Source: Corythoichthys intestinalis (lineage: Eukaryota > Chordata > Actinopteri > Syngnathiformes > Syngnathidae). From it: 64,000 nt of DNA. The position numbers and the translations under genes were made by a program. The notes under the pieces were generated by a model. It did not search any database. It was not told where the DNA came from and was given only the letters and a program-made list of their open reading frames with translations. Shown here one piece after another: positions 61,101-64,000 of the stretch (the stretch's first letter is position 1; every line of letters begins with the position of its first letter). Location: positions 14,574,501-14,638,500 of the forward strand of contig NC_080405.1 in NCBI RefSeq assembly GCF_030265065.1, in the 5' to 3' direction.

Positions 61101-62662
61101 TTGGCTAATGTAAATGTACAGTGGATTTTGGCACGCAAGTCAACCTCCACCCAGGCCACTAATTGAGCTCACTTATAGATAGATACACACCTTCTTTTAT
61201 GTACTATAAATGCTTGAATTTGCATATATTGATTTGATTAATGAAAAACCTAGAAGTCCTGAAACTGCCAAGATGTTGAAGTTTTTTAATTTGCCTGTGC
61301 ATGATTCTTTGAGACATTTGTGGAAATCCATTAAGCTGTTATTGCAAAAACCTGTCAACTGCAATGCAAAACCTGTCTTGAGAGTGGTCATAAATCCCTT
61401 TAATACAGCCTATTTAAGTGGAACGTTTTCACTTTATTTGCCCCCCCCCCCCTTTTTTTTTTTTTTTTTGTAAAAGGAGAAAATTGGGGCTAAATTAGCT
61501 TCTCTTACGGCTTTGATGATGTATGTAAACCTCTGAAAAGAGGCTACAGATCATGTCTACCTCAGCTTATTCATGGTTGAACTTCCATCACCCAGGTGAG
61601 ACGGGACTGGGCAAGTCCACCCTGATGGACACACTGTTCAACACCAAGTTCGAGGGTGAGCCCACCCAGCACAACCAACCTGGGGTGACGCTAAAGTCCA
61701 ACACCTATGAACTGCAGGAGAGCAACGTCCGCCTCAAGCTCACCGTTGTCAACACAGTGGGCTTTGGAGACCAGATAAACAAAGAAGACAGGTGCGTTCC
61801 ACGCGGATGTAATGAAACAGGACTGGGTCAACAGTCAACTAAAATGGGGGATAAAGATGGAGCTCTGCTGCGAAAGCCTGTGGAGACACATGAACACTTG
61901 TTACATAAATGGCTGCATTTACTAGTTAAATTATTCACACAAACACACTGCTTTCATCTGTAGCTCATCAATGGTACAAGCAAGCATGCCAGCTAAAACA
62001 AAGTGACATGTTAATATTTGCAAAGTGCCAAAGTCGCAAAATTTCGACGATTAAGCAACATGGCTGACTTGAACAAGTCAGAGCTGCAAAGATGCCTCAT
62101 GTAGTTACAACTTTTCACCAAAAGATGTCAGATGTTTGATTATAGATGTCAGATGTGTGTCTTTCGGTGCAAAGTAGTGCACCTCTGATTTCTAAAGTCA
62201 GCCATGTTGCTTGTTGCAGTTTTGCAACTTTAGCGCTTAGAGTTAACACAAACTGTCTTAGTTCATTAAAATCACCTGTTGCCATCTGCAACAAGTAATA
62301 AATATTAGGCAGCAAATTTGTATTGACAAAATAGAATAGCGTACCTAATTTGCATTTAAGGACTATCAACACACATCTTAAATGCCAATAAAATCACAAT
62401 GAAATGGCAAATATTTGACGGTTCCCTGAACTGTGTCCATCCATAAACAACTGTGTTCATGTGTTTTCACGCCAGCTACAAGTCCATTGTTGAATTCATC
62501 GATGCCCAGTTCGAAGCATACCTCCAAGAGGAGTTGAAGATTAAGCGCACTCTACATAGCTACCACGACACCCGCATCCACGCATGTCTCTACTTTATTG
62601 CCCCCACGGGACACTCGCTGAAATCCCTGGACCTGGTGACCATGAAGAAGCTGGACAGCAAG
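45561..62662 (+). CDS. septin6: Septin-6, first four coding exons (continues past right edge)
   Basis: A GTP-binding septin that polymerises with septins 2 and 7 into cortical filaments. Exons: 45561-45590 ([10 protein letters not shown]), 57684-57798, 61596-61791 and 62476-62662, all with GT-AG borders and matching phases; residues 1-176 of about 430. Exon 2 gives [20 protein letters not shown] then FCFNILCVG. Exon 3 starts with the P-loop GETGLGKST (49-57) and has [12 protein letters not shown], the switch II/G3 region. Exon 4 has [20 protein letters not shown] and [20 protein letters not shown]. Human SEPTIN6 reads MAATDIARQVGEG and [17 protein letters not shown], so identity is firm, and position next to sowahd/rpl39 agrees. 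Intron 1 is 12.1 kb and dominated by nested transposons. Residues after 176, including the coiled-coil tail, are outside the window. Confidence 0.96.
46165..46197. repeat. Poly(A) run
   Basis: Some 32 A in a row in septin6 intron 1; no SINE or LINE body was recognised directly before it. Confidence 0.9.
47549..48492 (+). mobile_element. hAT-type non-autonomous element, copy B
   Basis: Ends TAGAGCTGGGAATCTTTGGG and TTTTGCACACCTCTA; perfect 8-bp target duplication ACGTGTAC (47541-47548, 48493-48500). It is a reverse-oriented copy of 33890-34801, similar over the whole length, with AAGATGGCGGCC inside. Confidence 0.93.
49301..49780. repeat. 160-bp tandem triplication
   Basis: ATTGGGGAAAATACTTGG recurs at 49304, 49464 and 49624; each unit contains GACATTTTGCCGCTCTC and AATTCCCCCTCGA. 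The related element at 17835-19430 has this unit once. Confidence 0.92.
50093..50450. mobile_element. MITE with CACTGCAAA ends
   Basis: CACTGCAAAACCTAAA at the left and GTAAATTTGCAGTG at the right, with AT-rich interior containing GAACAAATGC and GCATTTTGTTCTTG in inverse. No certain target duplication. Confidence 0.6.
51273..51400 (+). repeat. TAGGGATGTCCCCGATCCGA transposon end
   Basis: Same terminal sequence as 17650; followed by CAGAGAATCGAAATTGGGTG and an A run. The other end was not found. Confidence 0.5.
51786..52290. mobile_element. TTTTCCGCACTATAAGG-type MITE, interrupted by a hAT MITE
   Basis: Left ACTGTATTTTCCGCACTATA, right TATAGTGTGGAAAATATAGT, imperfect inverted repeats flanked by T/A. 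Removing 51912-52152 rejoins its interior. Confidence 0.7.
51912..52144. mobile_element. hAT MITE (CAGGGGTGGGCAAAC ends)
   Basis: Ends CAGGGGTGGGCAAACCGGTC and TAGTTTGCCCACCCCGCG; perfect 8-bp target duplication CACTAGAT (51904-51911, 52145-52152). GGGCCGCAGTGGGTCCTGGT near the left recurs in inverse at the right (CACCCACTGCGGCCC). Confidence 0.92.
53020..53158. mobile_element. Mariner-type MITE, two palindromic units
   Basis: CTGTCTCAGGAAATTAGAAT, TATTCTAATTTCCTGAGACA and again CTGTCTCAAAAAATTAGAAT, ATTCTAATTTCCTGAGACAG: two hairpins joined by TGTATATATACA. Only terminal repeats remain. Confidence 0.7.
54749..56333. mobile_element. hAT element (TAGGCCTGAACGATAT ends)
   Basis: Ends TAGGCCTGAACGATATTGG and ATATCGTTCAGGCCTA; perfect 8-bp target duplication ATTGACAG (54741-54748, 56334-56341). 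The right part has the CACATCGCGATGGCGATG word typical of this fish family. I could not read a transposase domain, so it is probably non-autonomous. It includes a tandem array at 55080-55480. Confidence 0.9.
55080..55480. repeat. Tandem ~95-105-bp units inside the hAT element
   Basis: Four units, each with AAATATAACAATAAATAAAA-like, AACAAAGTTGTCAACATATT and TGAACAAAAATATTAAATAT words. Confidence 0.85.
58551..59765 (+). mobile_element. Tc1-type transposon with long (~190 bp) inverted repeats
   Basis: Left CACTCACTGGCCACTTTATT, right AATAAAGTGGCCGGTGAGTG followed by TA. The inverted repeats extend to about 58745 and 59575 (shared words GATTTGTCGGCTGCACATCC, AGCATTCCTCAGAGAG). It lies in septin6 intron 2. 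Confidence 0.88.
58900..59733 (+). pseudogene. Tc1 transposase with one stop and one frameshift
   Basis: Reads [20 protein letters not shown] (DNA-binding helix), [20 protein letters not shown] (first catalytic Asp), [33 protein letters not shown] (second Asp), then a TAG at 59494-59496 where related copies have a Glu codon ([13 protein letters not shown]), and [11 protein letters not shown] with the catalytic Glu. Near 59551 one base is missing, after which [18 protein letters not shown] continues in another frame. The N-terminus upstream of 58951 is unclear. Otherwise the catalytic triad is intact, suggesting a fairly young copy. Confidence 0.85.
59882..60761. mobile_element. hAT element (CAGTGTTGTTTTCGTC end)
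   Basis: Left CAGTGTTGTTTTCGTCAGC, right GCTGCCAAAAACAACTCTG. Flanks ATGGGGAA and ATAGCGAA fit a worn 8-bp target duplication. The interior repeats GACTAAAAC and GACTAAGACTAA words near the right end. Confidence 0.65.
61441..61470. repeat. Poly(C)-poly(T) tract
   Basis: About 13 C followed by about 17 T, in septin6 intron 2, 125 bases before exon 3. Confidence 0.9.
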
Positions 62663-62684
62663 GTGAGCGTACATGCTGGTTACA

Positions 62685-62762
62685 TTAACTCATTGGCATC
62701 TATTGACCGTTCATTCCCTGTCAGACTTCTCAGTTTAATTGGATTGAACGTCTACTAGTGAT
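62685..62762. repeat. Dispersed repeat, directly after septin6 exon 4
   Basis: AACTCATTGGCATCTATTGA and AATTGGATTGAACGTCTACT match the family described at 35740; it begins about 25 bases after the exon 4 donor. Confidence 0.5.
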
Positions 62763-62848
62763 ACACTAAAATTTACAGCAGAAGTGTGAAAAGCGTCTTG
62801 TGACTGGACGCCTATCATTGTCAATGGAACTGCCAAAATCCAGCACAC

Positions 62849-64000
62849 GTGTCAGGCATCAAGATCTCTCACCTTTTGGCGAAATTCGCCGTTTGGACGT
62901 CAAAAAGAGTGACCTACGTGAATTGTGGAGATCTGAGGAGAACATTTTTGGGGGGGTTCGGGAGATTTTTTTCAATGTCAGATGCTTGCTGCGCAAGCGG
63001 GGAAAGCGGCAGAAAGCTTAAAAAAAAGCGCGCCAGAGTGGCCAAAACATTGACTTATTTCAACGAAACAAAGAAGGGTACACTGTTGTGTCCTGTCTCG
63101 TCAATGCCAAGCTTGGTTGCACGTCGGCCGTGAATAAACACCTAAAGTGCCGTCACCCAGTTGTAATTTTGGAAGATGACAGGAGACAATGACGAACTGG
63201 CAGATTGTAATTCTAACTAACTAACTTAACTTACTTAACTAACTAACTAACAACATGTTTTATTGAAGTTGCTAAGTCTTTCACGATATGCAGTGAGTCC
63301 ATTTATCACATGGTAAATAAAAATGAGGGCGGTATTTTTTACGGCTGCAATTTATCGTCGTGCGCGTGCGTGCATACATTTGTGCGTGTGTGTACACGTG
63401 CGTGTTGATGGTATATGAGACTCCATTTCCTTTCACAGATGTTTATTGGTCAACATCACGCTGTAGAATTAAAGTTCAGACCTACAAAATAAGGAAACAC
63501 ATCTATATTAAACACTGTAAACCTTAGCATTGCATCATTCAGGCTAATGGTGAAAAATGAGACAATCTACTTTAGCGTGCTATAAAACATTGGCAGTCTT
63601 CTCCAAATCGCAAACTTGCGGTTAAAAGGTGACACTTCAAACATAAAAAATCGCTGGTTAACTGCATTTGGAGACGAAAAAAATGGGATTTTTTTTAAAT
63701 TATTGACACCACATGCAATGACAAAAAGTTTTTTTTTTTTTGCAGAGTGTAAAGCTTACCGTTAGCGGTTTAGCGAACGGTAAAGCTTACCGTTAGCGGT
63801 TTAGCGAACGTACTTCCGGTGAACATTTCAAAATAAAAGCATGTCATGTGCGTCATATAAATAACGATTTCTGGAGTTAATCCCACATACTTCAGAATTC
63901 GGATTCTACACTAAGAATAGCTTTAAAATGACACCCTTTTTGAAAAATCTGATTGGCAATAATTAAAATACTATTATATATAGTAGTATACTATAATATT
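62849..64000 (+). mobile_element. hAT-like BED-finger element, second copy, cut by window edge
   Basis: GTCAGGCATCAAGATCTCTC starts a stretch parallel to 21699-22729: GGCGAAATTCGCCGTTTGG, GTGACCTACGTGAATTGTG, then coding for NAKLGCTSAVNKHLKCRHPV (63100-63170, +). Later words (TTTATTGAAGTTGCTAAG, GGTAAATAAAAATGAGGGCG, ACTTCAGAATTCGGATTCTA) also match. The right end is outside the window. Confidence 0.7.
63749..63809. repeat. 31-bp tandem duplication
   Basis: TAAAGCTTACCGTTAGCGGT then TTAGCGAACG, repeated twice in direct succession, identical. Absent from the related copy at 21699-22729. Confidence 0.9.

Overview
The window is nuclear DNA from a vertebrate, almost certainly a teleost fish. It holds spliced genes with GT-AG introns and a very dense load of DNA transposons typical of teleosts (Tc1/mariner, hAT, THAP-bearing TTAA and AT elements, MITEs, a tRNA-type SINE, an RTE-like LINE scrap). 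No retrovirus, LTR element or Polinton copy was recognised.

Host genes, left to right: nkap (+, about 4.5-9.1 kb; 5' end unresolved), ndufa1 (-, 13.2-13.6 kb), upf3b (+, 14.5-26.2 kb, 10 coding exons), rpl39 (+, 29.1-37.2 kb, with an H/ACA snoRNA candidate in intron 2), sowahd (-, 38.3-39.1 kb, single exon), a securin gene (pttg1, -, 39.6-44.1 kb, 5 coding exons) and the first four coding exons of septin6 (+, 45.6 kb to beyond 62.7 kb, leaving the window). Apart from securin, the order and relative strands match human Xq24 (NKAP-NDUFA1-UPF3B-RPL39-SOWAHD-SEPTIN6). This is a conserved housekeeping block: pre-mRNA/chromatin regulation, complex I, nonsense-mediated decay, the ribosome, and septin filaments. 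Coding exons were joined by checking splice sites and reading phase.

The rest is mostly transposon. The left 3.6 kb is the 5' half of a THAP/TTAA (Kolobok-like) element whose spliced transposase gene runs off the left edge; two shorter relatives with the same terminal sequence lie in upf3b intron 5 and septin6 intron 1. At least ten hAT-type insertions are visible, most with readable 8-bp target duplications. Two Tc1-type elements (26.9 and 58.6 kb) carry broken transposase genes. Two elements with AT target duplications (rpl39 intron 2, securin intron 2) carry THAP-coding ends and look ISL2EU-like. Septin6 intron 1 holds a nest: hAT inside the TTAA element, inside another hAT, inside an older dispersed repeat.

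Long stretches where I recognise nothing: most of 9.1-9.7, 11.6-12.0, 24.75-24.96 and 25.3-26.1 kb, 28.5-29.0, 35.3-36.3, 37.6-38.3, 43.1-43.7, 44.7-45.5, 45.6-46.5, 53.2-54.7, 56.35-57.65, 57.8-58.5 and 60.8-61.6 kb.
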